The notes: generated by a model not told the origin, from the sequence alone. 64,000 nucleotides of DNA from Xanthomonas vasicola (GCF_000772705.2 NZ_JSBW02000022.1:1-64000); one strand, 5' to 3'; positions 35,633 through 47,671 are shown, counted from the stretch's first letter. Made by a program: numbers and translations.

Positions 35633-35909
35633 CCCGTTGACCGCAATCGTGTGCCCGCTGGAGAAAAGCGTGGAAACGTTGGGGTCAAATGCGGGAGAAT
35701 CTGTGGATAACGTTGCGCCGCGGTTCGATGGAAAAACTATCCACAGGGTTTCCCACCAGCTCAGGCGCACTAGTCCCAAGCGTTTCAGGCGCTGAAATGT
35801 CTTTGGAAACAAACAGTTATGGTGGTTATCCGCTGAAAACGGCCCTACCATCACCACCAAGCTTTTGATTTATTCCATTATCTTTTAAAGCATAGGGGCA
35901 CGGAACCAC
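35633..35909. other. oriC region between dnaA and dnaN
   Basis: Contains a perfect DnaA box TGTGGATAA (35702-35710) and CTATCCACA (35737-35745, 8 of 9). A weaker TTATCCGCT lies at about 35826-35834. An AT-rich stretch at about 35860-35895 (GATTTATTCCATTATCTTTT) suits DNA unwinding. Position between dnaA and dnaN and the strand switch of genes to its left support this as the replication origin. Confidence 0.8.
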
Positions 35910-37010
35910 ATGCGTTTTACACTGCAGCGCGAAGCCTTCCTCAAACCATTGGCCCAAGTGGTCAATGTGGTCGAACGCCGTCAAACCCTGCCTGTTCTGG
36001 CTAACTTGCTGGTGCAGGTCAAGGACGGACAGGTGTCCTTGACCGGTACCGACCTGGAAGTGGAAATGATCTCGCGCACAATGGTGGAGGACGCGCAGGA
36101 CGGCGAAACCACGATTCCTGCACGCAAGTTGTTCGACATCCTGCGCGCCCTGCCCGACGGCAGCCGCGTCACCATTTCGCAGACCGGCGACAAGGTCACC
36201 GTGCAGGCCGGGCGTAGCCGCTTCACGCTGGCGACGCTGCCGGCGAACGACTTCCCGTCCGTGGACGAAGTTGAAGCGACCGAGCGCGTGGTGGTGCCAG
36301 AGGCCGGGCTGAAAGAGCTGATCGAACGCACCGCGTTTGCGATGGCACAGCAAGACGTCCGGTATTACCTCAACGGTCTGTTGTTCGACTTGCGCGACGG
36401 TTTGCTGCGCTGTGTGGCGACCGACGGCCACCGTTTGGCCTTATGCGAGATGGAGTTGGAGAAGGCTGGCGGCGCCAAGCGTCAGATCATCGTGCCGCGT
36501 AAGGGCGTGACCGAGCTGCAACGTTTGCTGGAAGGCGCGGATCGGGAGGTCGAGCTGGAAGTTGGTCGTAGCCATATCCGCGTCAAGCGTGGCGATGTGA
36601 CCTTCACCTCCAAGCTGATCGACGGCCGCTTCCCGGACTACGAGGCAGTGATTCCGATTGGTGCCGATCGTGAGGTCAAGGTGGATCGCGAGGCGCTGCG
36701 TGCGTCTTTGCAGCGTGCGGCCATTCTGTCCAACGAAAAATACCGCGGTGTGCGTGTAGAAGTCTCGCCGGGTCAGCTGAAGATCAGCGCGCATAACCCC
36801 GAGCAGGAAGAAGCGCAGGAGGAGATTGAAGCCGATACTAAGGTCGACGACCTAGCGATTGGCTTCAACGTTAATTACCTGCTCGACGCGCTATCGGCTT
36901 TGCGCGATGAGCACGTGGTCATCCAGCTGCGCGACGCGAATTCGTCTGCGTTGGTGCGTGAGGCAAGCAGCGAGAAGTCCCGTCACGTGGTGATGCCGCT
37001 GCGTCTGTAG
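35910..37010 (+). CDS. dnaN: DNA polymerase III sliding clamp (beta subunit)
   Basis: 366 aa, the standard clamp length with three clamp folds. Recognisable stretches are MRFTLQREAFLKPLAQVVNV at the start, RRQTLPVLANLLVQ, VATDGHRLALCEMEL and the C-terminal SEKSRHVVMPLRL. The dimeric ring tethers Pol III and other partners to DNA. A parS site begins 6 bp after the stop, followed by a terminator. recF is about 1.07 kb further on rather than adjacent. Confidence 0.99.
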   Translation: MRFTLQREAFLKPLAQVVNVVERRQTLPVLANLLVQVKDGQVSLTGTDLEVEMISRTMVEDAQDGETTIPARKLFDILRALPDGSRVTISQTGDKVTVQAGRSRFTLATLPANDFPSVDEVEATERVVVPEAGLKELIERTAFAMAQQDVRYYLNGLLFDLRDGLLRCVATDGHRLALCEMELEKAGGAKRQIIVPRKGVTELQRLLEGADREVELEVGRSHIRVKRGDVTFTSKLIDGRFPDYEAVIPIGADREVKVDREALRASLQRAAILSNEKYRGVRVEVSPGQLKISAHNPEQEEAQEEIEADTKVDDLAIGFNVNYLLDALSALRDEHVVIQLRDANSSALVREASSEKSRHVVMPLRL

Positions 37011-37016
37011 CGCCTC

Positions 37017-37030
37017 GTTCCACGTGGAAC
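37017..37030. promoter_or_regulatory. parS: parS centromere-like site 1
   Basis: GTTCCACGTGGAAC, a perfect 14-bp palindrome matching the ParB-binding parS core known from Pseudomonas and related bacteria. It lies 6 bp after the dnaN stop and about 1.2-1.4 kb from oriC. Confidence 0.85.
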
Positions 37031-37035
37031 ACGAG

Positions 37036-37061
37036 AAGCCTGGCGAAAGCCGGGCTTTTTT
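37036..37061 (+). terminator. rho-independent terminator of dnaN
   Basis: AAGCCTGGC-GAAA-GCCGGGCTT, a 9-bp stem (one G-U pair) with a GAAA tetraloop, followed by TTTT. It lies 25 bp past the dnaN stop. Confidence 0.9.
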
Positions 37062-37175
37062 GTTTGCCTGTTCTGCAGCTTGTTGGGCCTAGTTTGCCTA
37101 ACTTGGTTGGGCGTCATCGCCATAACGCGGAAAGGCGGGCTGCTGGGACCGTAGTGCTAGCAGAACAGGCAAGGC

Positions 37176-37485
37176 ATGTTGCTCAATCGCCGGAGGGAGA
37201 ATCTTCATCGCGATATTTCGGATCACCAGGCGCTGACACTGTTGGCTTCGTTGCTGACGAGATACATCAGGCAAGTGCTTAAAATACATTCCCACACGCC
37301 CTGATTGGCTGCCCTTTTTCGATGACGGTAGACCCAAGTTTCGGATTACTCGCGATGCAGGATGGAAATGGGGTGCGACCGGTGTCGTGGGTGAGGTTAT
37401 GCAGAAGTCCGAGATATCTCGAATACACACAGCGTTGGCCGCTGGCCTGGACAGATTCCCCGTGACAGTCGGGCTCCGGGACTAA
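37176..37485 (+). pseudogene. possible frameshifted small gene in the dnaN-recF gap
   Basis: An ATG at 37176 opens a 42-codon frame (MLLNRRRENLHRDISDHQAL to HSHTP) ending at TGA 37302-37304. In the next frame, protein-like sequence continues at once as DWLPFFDDGRPKFRITRDAG up to RFPVTVGLRD and TAA at 37483-37485. Joined, they would make about 100 aa. Composition is AT-richer than the neighbours. I do not recognise a family and this could be chance. Confidence 0.3.
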
Positions 37486-38082
37486 CAAGCGATTTTCAAC
37501 GTACCCGCAATCTGGGTGGAGCTCCGTTCAGATTACGAGTTCTTACCCACGCTCGAACGACGAAGCCGTACTCGGCTCTGGATTGCCCTAGGTGTTCGCT
37601 TTTGTGAGACCAAGTGTTTGTTGGAAGTGGTCGCGGGGAAAGTACATTCCAGAGGTCTGGCACTGAACGGGTTCAGCCCGAGAGCAGAGCGACAACCCAT
37701 CGCCATCGTGCCGACCCACCAGGTGACAAAGATCGCTGGCTTGGAAATCCTGGTTTTGACTTATGCACATCTAGCTTTGCTTTTAAAAGTAGAAATAACT
37801 TAAGAGCTTGGCGGTGATGGTAGGGACAGATTTCGCCGAAAAGTGGATCAAGTTATTGTTTTTCAAGCTATTTATGGCCTCGAAACCCTGTGATTATCGG
37901 CCTATTTGCCGGCCTAAAAGCTGTGGATAAGGCAAAAACGGCTTCGGGCATCTTTTTTTATCCACAAGTTATCCCCTATCTGTCCAACACCGCCTGTTGG
38001 CGCGTCTGCACGGGTTTCATGCCGATCACGTATCCTTCGACCCGACCGGCATGCCGGATTACATCCCGGAGCACACCGATCG
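37486..38082. other. AT-rich intergenic DNA upstream of recF
   Basis: An open frame at 37516-37803 has no family resemblance and I do not call it. The 3' half (about 37790-37990) is markedly AT-rich with T and A runs and carries the DnaA-box pair at 37922-37966, so it is probably regulatory or origin-related rather than coding. Confidence 0.55.
37922..37966. promoter_or_regulatory. inverted pair of perfect DnaA boxes upstream of recF
   Basis: TGTGGATAA (37922-37930) and TTATCCACA (37958-37966) are exact DnaA boxes in opposite orientation, 27 bp apart. A third, weaker TTATCCCCT lies at 37970-37978. They sit about 115-160 bp before recF and 2.2 kb from the oriC boxes. Confidence 0.75.
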
Positions 38083-39189
38083 ATGCATGTAGTGCGGTTG
38101 TCCATTCATCGGCTTCGTCGGTTTCAGACCGTCGAGCTCCATCCCGCCAGTGCATTGAATTTGCTGACTGGCAATAACGGCGCGGGTAAAACCAGCGTGC
38201 TCGAGGCGCTGCACCTGATGGCATATGGCCGCAGCTTCCGTGGCCGCGTCCGTGACGGCCTGATACAACAAGGCGCGAATGACCTTGAAGTCTTCGTGGA
38301 ATGGAAAGAAGGCAGCGGCGTTGCAGGAGAGCGGACGCGTCGTGCCGGCTTACGTCATAGCGGCCAGGAATGGACGGGACGTCTGGATGGCGAAGACGTA
38401 GCGCAGTTGGGATCTCTGTGCGCCGCGCTGGCGGTGGTGACCTTCGAGCCGGGTAGCCACGTGTTGATCAGCGGTGGTGGTGAACCTCGCCGTCGCTTCC
38501 TGGATTGGGGTTTGTTCCACGTGGAACCCGACTTCCTGGCCCTGTGGCGGCGCTATGCCCGAGCGCTCAAGCAGCGCAATGCGCTGCTCAAGCAAGGCGC
38601 GCAGCCGCGTATGCTGGATGCTTGGGATCACGAACTCGCCGAATCCGGTGAAACGCTGACGTCTCGGCGCATGCGCTACCTGGAACGCTTGCAGGACCGG
38701 CTCATTCCGGTGGCGGACGCAATCGCGCCATCGCTTGGGCTGTCCGCACTCACATTTGCCCCAGGCTGGAAGCGCCACGAGGTCTCGCTCGCCGACGCCC
38801 TCTTGCTTGCCCGCGAGCGTGACCGCCAGAACGGTTACACCTCACAAGGCCCGCACCGTGCGGACTGGATGCCCCGTTTCGACGTGCTTCCTGGTAAAGA
38901 TGCGCTTTCTCGCGGCCAAGCCAAGCTCACCGCCCTCGCCTGCCTCCTCGCCCAGGCCGAGGATTTTGCCTTCGAGCGCGGCGAATGGCCGGTGATCGCG
39001 TTGGATGACCTGGGGTCGGAACTAGACCGGCATCACCAAGCGCGCGTCCTGCAACGGCTTGTCTCAGCGCCAGCGCAGGTGCTGATCACCGCGACCGAGA
39101 CCCCGCCCGGGCTCGTAGACGCTGGCGCGCTATTGCAACGGTTCCACGTGGAACACGGCCAGCTCGCGCCGCAAGCCGCCTCTGACTGA
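38083..39189 (+). CDS. recF: DNA replication and repair protein RecF
   Basis: 368 aa. The SMC/ABC-like ATPase has Walker A GNNGAGKTS at 30-38, signature-region DALSRGQAKLTALACLLAQA and Walker B VIALDDLGSELD. RecF with RecO and RecR loads RecA on gapped DNA. A conserved N-terminus (RLSIHRLRRFQTVEL) supports the ATG at 38083. Two parS sites lie within this coding sequence, at codons reading FHVE. Confidence 0.97.
   Translation: MHVVRLSIHRLRRFQTVELHPASALNLLTGNNGAGKTSVLEALHLMAYGRSFRGRVRDGLIQQGANDLEVFVEWKEGSGVAGERTRRAGLRHSGQEWTGRLDGEDVAQLGSLCAALAVVTFEPGSHVLISGGGEPRRRFLDWGLFHVEPDFLALWRRYARALKQRNALLKQGAQPRMLDAWDHELAESGETLTSRRMRYLERLQDRLIPVADAIAPSLGLSALTFAPGWKRHEVSLADALLLARERDRQNGYTSQGPHRADWMPRFDVLPGKDALSRGQAKLTALACLLAQAEDFAFERGEWPVIALDDLGSELDRHHQARVLQRLVSAPAQVLITATETPPGLVDAGALLQRFHVEHGQLAPQAASD
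38514..38527. promoter_or_regulatory. parS: parS site 2, inside recF
   Basis: GTTCCACGTGGAAC, identical to site 1, embedded in recF codons for LFHVEP. Flanks T...C give a 15-of-16 match to the extended Pseudomonas-type consensus. Confidence 0.85.
39141..39154. promoter_or_regulatory. parS: parS site 3, near the recF 3' end
   Basis: A third identical GTTCCACGTGGAAC, in recF codons for RFHVEH about 35 bp before the stop codon. Confidence 0.85.
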
Positions 39190-39214
39190 CCCCAACGGCC
39201 GGGGCGAGCCGACT

Positions 39215-41747
<2,533 letters not shown>

Positions 41748-41814
41748 GCTGCCACCCCCGGCGCGCACGTCGCACTCGCGGCGTGCTGCTCGGGGCGGTG
41801 TTCGCAGAACGACG

Positions 41815-42651
41815 ATGAGCACAGATCTTCCACCTCCCCCGGCACCTCGCGCAGTTGCCGGCAAGCCGCCGCTGCTGCCTGTGCTCGTGGGGTTTTGGGT
41901 CGACGTGCTCATCGCCGCCGGCCTGTTGCTAACCCTCAGCGTGGCCGGCTTTGCGTTGTGGGGCGCGGTGCGTGGCTTCAGCCATGTACAGGCGGCCAAG
42001 GCGCAGGGCCTGACGCCGTCCTCCACCGAGGTGATGGCCGCCATCGGCCAACCCGGTGTGCTGGTGCAGCTGGTCACCGCGCTGGTCAGCACGGCCACGC
42101 CAGCGTTGCTGTTGTACTACTGGCGTCGTCGTGCCACTGCCGCCGAACAGGCCGCCTCGCGGACTGCCGCGCGCCGCCCCTCCACCTGGGGCTGGACCGC
42201 CTTGATCGCCGCCGCCGTCTTCCTGCTCAGCAATCTGGTCAGCGTGGCGGCTTCGGCCCTGGGCATTAAACCGGTGCCCACCAACCTGCCGTTGATGGAA
42301 GAAGCGCTCCAGCAATGGCCGCTGGCATTGACCTTGTTTGCGGTGGTCATCGCGCCGACCTACGAAGAGCTGCTGTTCCGCCGCGTGCTGTTTGGTCGCT
42401 TGCTCAGTGCCGGCCGCCCATGGCTGGGTATCGTCCTGAGCGGCGCGATTTTCGCCCTGGTGCATGAAGTTCCCGGTATCAGCGGTAATGGCCCTGCCGC
42501 CATCGCCCAGCTGTGGCTGGTGTACGGCAGTATGGGCGCGGCGTTCGCGTGGCTGTATTGGCGCACCGGCACGCTGTGGGCCCCGATCGCTGCGCATGGC
42601 ATCAATAACGCCACCGCGCTGGCGGCGTTGTACTTTTTCGGGCTCGGCTGA
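41815..42651 (+). CDS. CPBP-family intramembrane glutamic endopeptidase
   Basis: 278 aa with about seven membrane helices after a Pro-rich N-terminus. CPBP (Abi/CAAX-protease-like) motifs: APTYEELLFRRVLFGRLL (EExxxR, catalytic Glu pair), FALVHE (second motif, FxxxH) and IAAHGINNATALAAL (HxxxN/B). Substrates are unknown; family members process prenylated proteins or act in bacteriocin immunity. It begins 67 bp after gyrB. A CCGTCGC/GCGACGG hairpin without a T run follows at 42683-42699. Confidence 0.88.
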   Translation: MSTDLPPPPAPRAVAGKPPLLPVLVGFWVDVLIAAGLLLTLSVAGFALWGAVRGFSHVQAAKAQGLTPSSTEVMAAIGQPGVLVQLVTALVSTATPALLLYYWRRRATAAEQAASRTAARRPSTWGWTALIAAAVFLLSNLVSVAASALGIKPVPTNLPLMEEALQQWPLALTLFAVVIAPTYEELLFRRVLFGRLLSAGRPWLGIVLSGAIFALVHEVPGISGNGPAAIAQLWLVYGSMGAAFAWLYWRTGTLWAPIAAHGINNATALAALYFFGLG

Positions 42652-42837
42652 GCGCGAATAGCGGCGACCTGCGACTGCCCTGCCGTCGCAACGCGACGGT
42701 ACCTGATTACGGAATGACCCCGCACGCTCTGGCCCAATCGCTACCGGGCAAGCACGCCCCGGTAGCCGCACGCAGCCGCTTGACGAAATGTTAAGACGAG
42801 CCTGCCAAAATGGCCGGATGGTTCTAGGGGGATCCGA

Positions 42838-43644
42838 ATGAAAGCTAGGCTGTTGACCGTTGTTGCCGTGCTTGCACTGACGGCGTGTGCCACCACAACT
42901 TCGCCAACCGGCCGCCGACAGGTGGTCGGTGGCGTGTCGCAACAGCAATTAGACCAGTTGGGCGCGCAATCTTTCGCGCAGACCAAGGCCAAGGAAAAAG
43001 TCAGTACCGACGGCAAGCAGAATGCCTACGTGCAGTGCGTGGTCAACGCACTGGTGGCACAGCTGCCACCGCAATGGCGCGAAACCAAGTGGGAAACCGC
43101 GCTGTTCGTGGATAACGAAGCAAACGCGTTCGCCCTGCCCGGTGGCAAGGTCGGGGTGAACACCGGCATCTTCACCGTGGCCAAGACCCAGGATCAGCTC
43201 GCGGCTGTGCTCGGACACGAGATCGGCCACGTCATCTCGCGCCATCACGAAGAGCGCATCACCCGTCAGCTTGGCGCGCAAGCCGGTCTGGGCATCATCG
43301 GCGCGCTTGCCGGCGCCGCCTATGGCGACGGCGCGGCCAGCGCGGTCAAACAGGTTGGCGGTATGACCGCCCAGACAGTGTTTCTGCTGCCTGGCTCGCG
43401 TACCCAGGAAAGCGAAGCCGATGTGGTCGGTCAGCGACTGATGGCCCAGGCCGGTTTCGATCCGGCGCAGGCGGTAACGCTATGGCAGAACATGATGGCC
43501 GCCAGCGGCAATCGCCAACCGCAGTGGCTGTCGACCCACCCCGATCCTGCCAACCGCATCCGCGAACTGCAGGCCGACGTTGGTCAGCTTGAACCGGTGT
43601 ACCAGCAGGCCAAGCAAGCCGGGCGCGTGCCACGTTGTGGCTAG
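42838..43644 (+). CDS. M48-family metalloprotease lipoprotein
   Basis: 268 aa. The lipoprotein signal has lipobox LTAC with Cys17. The zinc motif HEIGH is at 127-131 (VLGHEIGHVISRHHEE) and the third ligand is Glu193 in ESEADVVG. Size and layout fit the LoiP/YcaL-type periplasmic M48 proteases, which remove misfolded outer membrane proteins, rather than cytoplasmic-membrane HtpX. C-terminal THPDPANRIRELQ is also typical. GGGGG precedes the ATG at 42838. Confidence 0.92.
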   Translation: MKARLLTVVAVLALTACATTTSPTGRRQVVGGVSQQQLDQLGAQSFAQTKAKEKVSTDGKQNAYVQCVVNALVAQLPPQWRETKWETALFVDNEANAFALPGGKVGVNTGIFTVAKTQDQLAAVLGHEIGHVISRHHEERITRQLGAQAGLGIIGALAGAAYGDGAASAVKQVGGMTAQTVFLLPGSRTQESEADVVGQRLMAQAGFDPAQAVTLWQNMMAASGNRQPQWLSTHPDPANRIRELQADVGQLEPVYQQAKQAGRVPRCG

Positions 43645-43920
43645 AGCCGCTAACAGCATCCACGCGGCTTCTGTTGTTCCGTGCGGGTACTGACCTGAAT
43701 TCAACGCCTGCCTCGTTACACTGCGGGCGCAGGTGTTGCGACCGGTCACTGAATGTTAGCTGTGCTAAGACTTGTTTACCCCGTTGCCGTTTGTCACACC
43801 ACAACATGGAAACCGTTTTCGAGAACTGAGACTTTCTGCTAAGTTTGCCGGCCCAGATTTTTCGTACAGCGCCCATTCCGCTTTTCGTACCGCCCGACGG
43901 CGGATCGTCCGAGGTGAAAC

Positions 43921-45114
43921 ATGAAACTGCTCAACCGCAAGCAAGCCCTGTTGTCCTTGTTCATTGCCGCGTCGCTGGGTGGGGCTGTCATTACCGATGC
44001 GGTCGCGCAGTCGGACCGTTCTTCCGAACGCGCCAGCCGTAAATCCAAAAGCGGCAAGGCCGAGGAGCTGTACCCACAGTCGACCCGTCAGGCACCGACG
44101 ATCAAGCCGTCCTCCAAGTTGAGCAGCAAGCTGCAGAAGCTGATCGAAACCTTCAACAAGGGCGAAGACTATCCGGGCGTGCGCAGCCAGGCCGATGAGA
44201 TCCTGGCCAACAGCGCTGCCAACGAAGCCGACAAGGCGTTGGCCGCACAGCTGGCTGCCCAGGCCGCTTACAACCTGGACGACACCGCCGCTGCCAAGAA
44301 GTATCTGCAGCAGGCCATCGGCCTGAACGCGCTGGACAACAACGGCCAGTTCCAGTCAATGCTGATGCTGGCCCAGTTGCAGCTGCAGGACGACCAGAAG
44401 GCCGAAGGTCTGGCCACGCTGGACAAGTACCTGGAAGAGAGCAAGTCGCAGCGTCCGGAAGATCTGATCCTCAAGGGTCAGGCGCTGTACCAGGCCGAGC
44501 GCTACAAGGAAGCGATTCCGGTGCTGAAGCAGGCTATTGCCGCTTCGCCCGAGCCGAAGGACACCTGGAACCAGCTGCTGATGGCGTCCTATGCCGAAGC
44601 TGGCCAGACCGGCGAGGCCGTCGCTGCCGCCGAAGCGCTTGCCGCCAAGACGCCCAACGACAAGAAGGCCCAGCTCAACCTGGCCAGCATGTACATGCAG
44701 GCCGACCAGATGGAAAAGGCCGCAGCCGTGATGGACAAGCTGCGTGCCGCCGGGCAGTTGACCGAAGAAAAGGAATACAAGCAGTTGTATTCCATCTACG
44801 CCAACACCGAGAACAAAGAAAAGGACGTCATCGCGGTTATCAATGAAGGTATGCAAAAAGGCATCCTCAAGCCTGATTATCAGACATACCTCGCATTGGC
44901 ACAGTCGTATTACTACAGCGACGATGTGCCGAAGGCGATCGAAAACTGGCAGAAGGCCGCACCGCTTTCCAAGGATGGCGAGACGTATTTAAATCTGGCC
45001 AAGGTGCTGCACTCGGAAGGTCGCATCCCGGAGGCCAAGCAGGCCGCACAGCAGGCGATCGCCAAGGGTGTTAAAAAACCAGAAGACGCCAAGAAGATCA
45101 TCAACCTGAAGTAA
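43921..45114 (+). CDS. secreted tetratricopeptide repeat protein
   Basis: 397 aa. A signal peptide ends VITDAVAQ. A Ser/Lys-rich segment (RASRKSKSGKAEELYPQ) follows, then tandem helical TPR-like units from about residue 60 to the end (for example ALYQAERYKEAIPVLKQAIA and YSDDVPKAIENWQKAAPLSK). A periplasmic scaffold is likely. It lies directly upstream of tonB with about 150 bp between. I infer a link to the TonB system only from neighbourhood. Confidence 0.85.
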   Translation: MKLLNRKQALLSLFIAASLGGAVITDAVAQSDRSSERASRKSKSGKAEELYPQSTRQAPTIKPSSKLSSKLQKLIETFNKGEDYPGVRSQADEILANSAANEADKALAAQLAAQAAYNLDDTAAAKKYLQQAIGLNALDNNGQFQSMLMLAQLQLQDDQKAEGLATLDKYLEESKSQRPEDLILKGQALYQAERYKEAIPVLKQAIAASPEPKDTWNQLLMASYAEAGQTGEAVAAAEALAAKTPNDKKAQLNLASMYMQADQMEKAAAVMDKLRAAGQLTEEKEYKQLYSIYANTENKEKDVIAVINEGMQKGILKPDYQTYLALAQSYYYSDDVPKAIENWQKAAPLSKDGETYLNLAKVLHSEGRIPEAKQAAQQAIAKGVKKPEDAKKIINLK

Positions 45115-45267
45115 AAAAAGAAAATAAACCCCCGAAATCCCTGTGTTTTTAGTGGTTACAGGACTCGGGATTGGTATAAGCTTGGGAGTTCCTGCGGTGT
45201 CAAAACCGTCCGAAAACCTGGGGATCATCACAGTGATCCGGGCCCCCACTGAAAGAGCCATTGGCGC

Positions 45268-45939
45268 ATGACGGAACAACTCGTTATCCACAGGCATGAC
45301 TATGATGCCGGGAACCAGGGTCTGAGCTGGGCCCGCATTATCGGCATTGCTTTTGTAATTGCTTTGCACCTCACTGCACTGATGATGTTGCTGATCCCTG
45401 CAGTGGCGCCGAAGGTTCCGGCAGAGAAGGAGCGCACCACCATGGTTACCTTGGTGGATGCACCGCCTCCTCCTCCCCCGCCGCCGCCGCCGCCGCCGCC
45501 GGAAGACAAGCCGCCACCGCCGGTCAAGAATCTGTCGCCGCCGAAGCCGTCACCGGTTCCGCCGCCGCCGGAAGCTCCGGTGGTCGACGTTCCCGACCCG
45601 CGTCCGAGCGATATCGTCACGCCGCCCAGCCCGCCGAGCCCTCCGGCTCCGCCGAGCGACATTGGCGCCAGCGTCGATATCTCGTCCAAGAACATGAACC
45701 CACCGAAGTACCCGCCGGCGGCATTCCGTGCCGGTGTCCAAGGTGAGGTCATCCTGATCGTGGATGTGGATGCCAGCGGCAACGTGACCAATGTGTCGGT
45801 CGAAAAGTCCAGCCGCAACCGCGACCTTGACCGTGCCGCGATGGACGCAGCACGCAAGTGGAAGTTCAACGCTTCCACTGTCAACGGGCAGAAAGCCGCC
45901 GGACGTGTCCGCGTCCCGGTCAACTTTGCTCTGAACTGA
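45268..45939 (+). CDS. tonB: TonB energy transducer
   Basis: 223 aa. The N-terminal helix IIGIAFVIALHLTALMMLLI anchors it in the inner membrane. A Pro-rich span (about 65-140) begins with 13 consecutive prolines and continues with Pro/Lys and Pro/Ser repeats. The C-terminal TonB domain has YPPAAFRAGVQGEVILIVDV and AAMDAARKWKFNAS. It couples the proton gradient harvested by ExbB-ExbD to outer membrane receptors such as the one at 25272-27572. A GGATCA/TGATCC hairpin at 45222-45239 lies in the leader. First gene of tonB-exbB-exbD1-exbD2. Confidence 0.96.
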   Translation: MTEQLVIHRHDYDAGNQGLSWARIIGIAFVIALHLTALMMLLIPAVAPKVPAEKERTTMVTLVDAPPPPPPPPPPPPPEDKPPPPVKNLSPPKPSPVPPPPEAPVVDVPDPRPSDIVTPPSPPSPPAPPSDIGASVDISSKNMNPPKYPPAAFRAGVQGEVILIVDVDASGNVTNVSVEKSSRNRDLDRAAMDAARKWKFNASTVNGQKAAGRVRVPVNFALN

Positions 45940-46023
45940 TCCACGGGCCGGCTACGGTCGGCCCAGGATCCTGTCTTCCTTTCGCTCCACCCTTCATCAC
46001 CACACACAACAAAGGTAAGCGTC

Positions 46024-46785
46024 ATGCTGCAGGAATTCTTTATCGCCGCCGCTGCAGGGGGCTCCAATCCGTCGGCCGCTCTGTCGCAGATGGGCTTCGA
46101 GCACTTGATCACCGAAATGACCTCCAGCCCCGGCGATTTCGCCGTGTCTTGGGTCGTGTTGATCACCCTGATCGCCATGTCCGCTGCCTCCTGGTACTGG
46201 ACTGTCATCAACATCTTCCGTGCCACACGTCTGAAGAGCGCGGCTGACCGCGTCACCACCGCGTTCTGGGATGCCCCGAATGCACAGGACGCCATCCGCG
46301 CGATGGAAGAACAGCCGGCTTCCGAGCCGTTCTCCAAGATCGCACTAGACGCAGCCCAGGCTGCTGCTCACCACCAGCGCGCCGAAGGCAGCACCGGTGG
46401 CCTGGGCGAGAGCCTGAGCCGTTCGGAGTTCGTCGACCGCGCCCTGCGTCAGGCCGTGACCCGCGAAAGCACCAAGCTGCAGTCGGGCATGACCCTGCTG
46501 GCCACCGTCGGTGCGACCGCACCGTTCGTCGGTCTGCTCGGTACCGTGTGGGGCATCTACGGCGCGCTGATCAAAATCGGTGCAACCGGTTCGGCCTCCA
46601 TCGACGCCGTTGCCGGCCCGGTGGGTGAAGCGCTGATCATGACCGCGATCGGTCTGTTCGTCGCCATCCCCGCCGTGTTCGCGTTCAACTTCTTCTCCAA
46701 GGTCAACAGCTCGGTGATCGCCAAGTTCGACACCTTCGCCCACGACCTGCACGACTTCTTCGCCACCGGTTCGCGCGTTCGCTAA
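46024..46785 (+). CDS. exbB: ExbB proton-channel subunit
   Basis: 253 aa, the TolQ/ExbB/MotA channel family. Transmembrane segments at about 40-60 (VLITLIAMSAASWYWTVINI), 155-180 and 195-225 match three-helix ExbB. Diagnostic stretches are LLATVGATAPFVGLLGTVWG and GEALIMTAIGLFVAIPAVFA. It forms a pentameric proton channel with ExbD. Starts 84 bp after tonB. Confidence 0.96.
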   Translation: MLQEFFIAAAAGGSNPSAALSQMGFEHLITEMTSSPGDFAVSWVVLITLIAMSAASWYWTVINIFRATRLKSAADRVTTAFWDAPNAQDAIRAMEEQPASEPFSKIALDAAQAAAHHQRAEGSTGGLGESLSRSEFVDRALRQAVTRESTKLQSGMTLLATVGATAPFVGLLGTVWGIYGALIKIGATGSASIDAVAGPVGEALIMTAIGLFVAIPAVFAFNFFSKVNSSVIAKFDTFAHDLHDFFATGSRVR

Positions 46786-46831
46786 TCCGGTTGTAAAGAA
46801 CGACTTCGCAACGATTTAGACGGAGCCCGTT

Positions 46832-47254
<423 letters not shown>

Positions 47255-47257
47255 GCC

Positions 47258-47671
47258 ATGGCATTTAGTACTGGTGGAAGCCGTGGGCCGATGGCCGACA
47301 TCAACGTCACGCCCCTCGTGGACGTGATGCTGGTGCTGCTGATCATCTTCATCGTCACCGCGCCGATCATGACCTATCCGATCGCCGTGGACCTGCCGCA
47401 GCGGGTGCTCAACCCGCCACCGCAGACGACCGAACCGCCGCCGCCGATCGAGTTGCGTATCGACGCCAGCAACCAGGTGTTCTGGAACAACAGTCCGACT
47501 CCGGTCGATGTGTTGCAACAGAAGATGGAAGAAGTGGTGCAGGCCGATCCGACCAATCAGCCGGAACTACGCATCGATGCAAATCCGGATGCGGAGTACG
47601 AAGTGATGGCGAAGGTGCTGGCCGCTGCGAAGAACTCGCAGATGAAGAAAATCGGCTTCATGCAGCAGTAA
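47258..47671 (+). CDS. exbD2: ExbD2 proton-channel subunit
   Basis: 137 aa with the same [20 protein letters not shown] helix and a different periplasmic domain ([20 protein letters not shown]). Knowledge of the X. campestris pv. campestris tonB-exbB-exbD1-exbD2 cluster says exbD2 is not needed for iron uptake but affects the hypersensitive response on pepper. Gene order here is identical. Confidence 0.94.
   Translation: MAFSTGGSRGPMADINVTPLVDVMLVLLIIFIVTAPIMTYPIAVDLPQRVLNPPPQTTEPPPPIELRIDASNQVFWNNSPTPVDVLQQKMEEVVQADPTNQPELRIDANPDAEYEVMAKVLAAAKNSQMKKIGFMQQ

Noticed and set aside
37516-37803. 95-codon open frame on the plus strand in the dnaN-recF gap
   Set aside because: No family resemblance, no ribosome-binding site, AT-rich flanks; probably chance, and it continues a frame broken by TAA at 37483.
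42683-42699. CCGTCGC/GCGACGG hairpin after the CPBP protease gene as a terminator
   Set aside because: Stem is perfect but no T run follows on either strand; noted only in the gene entry.
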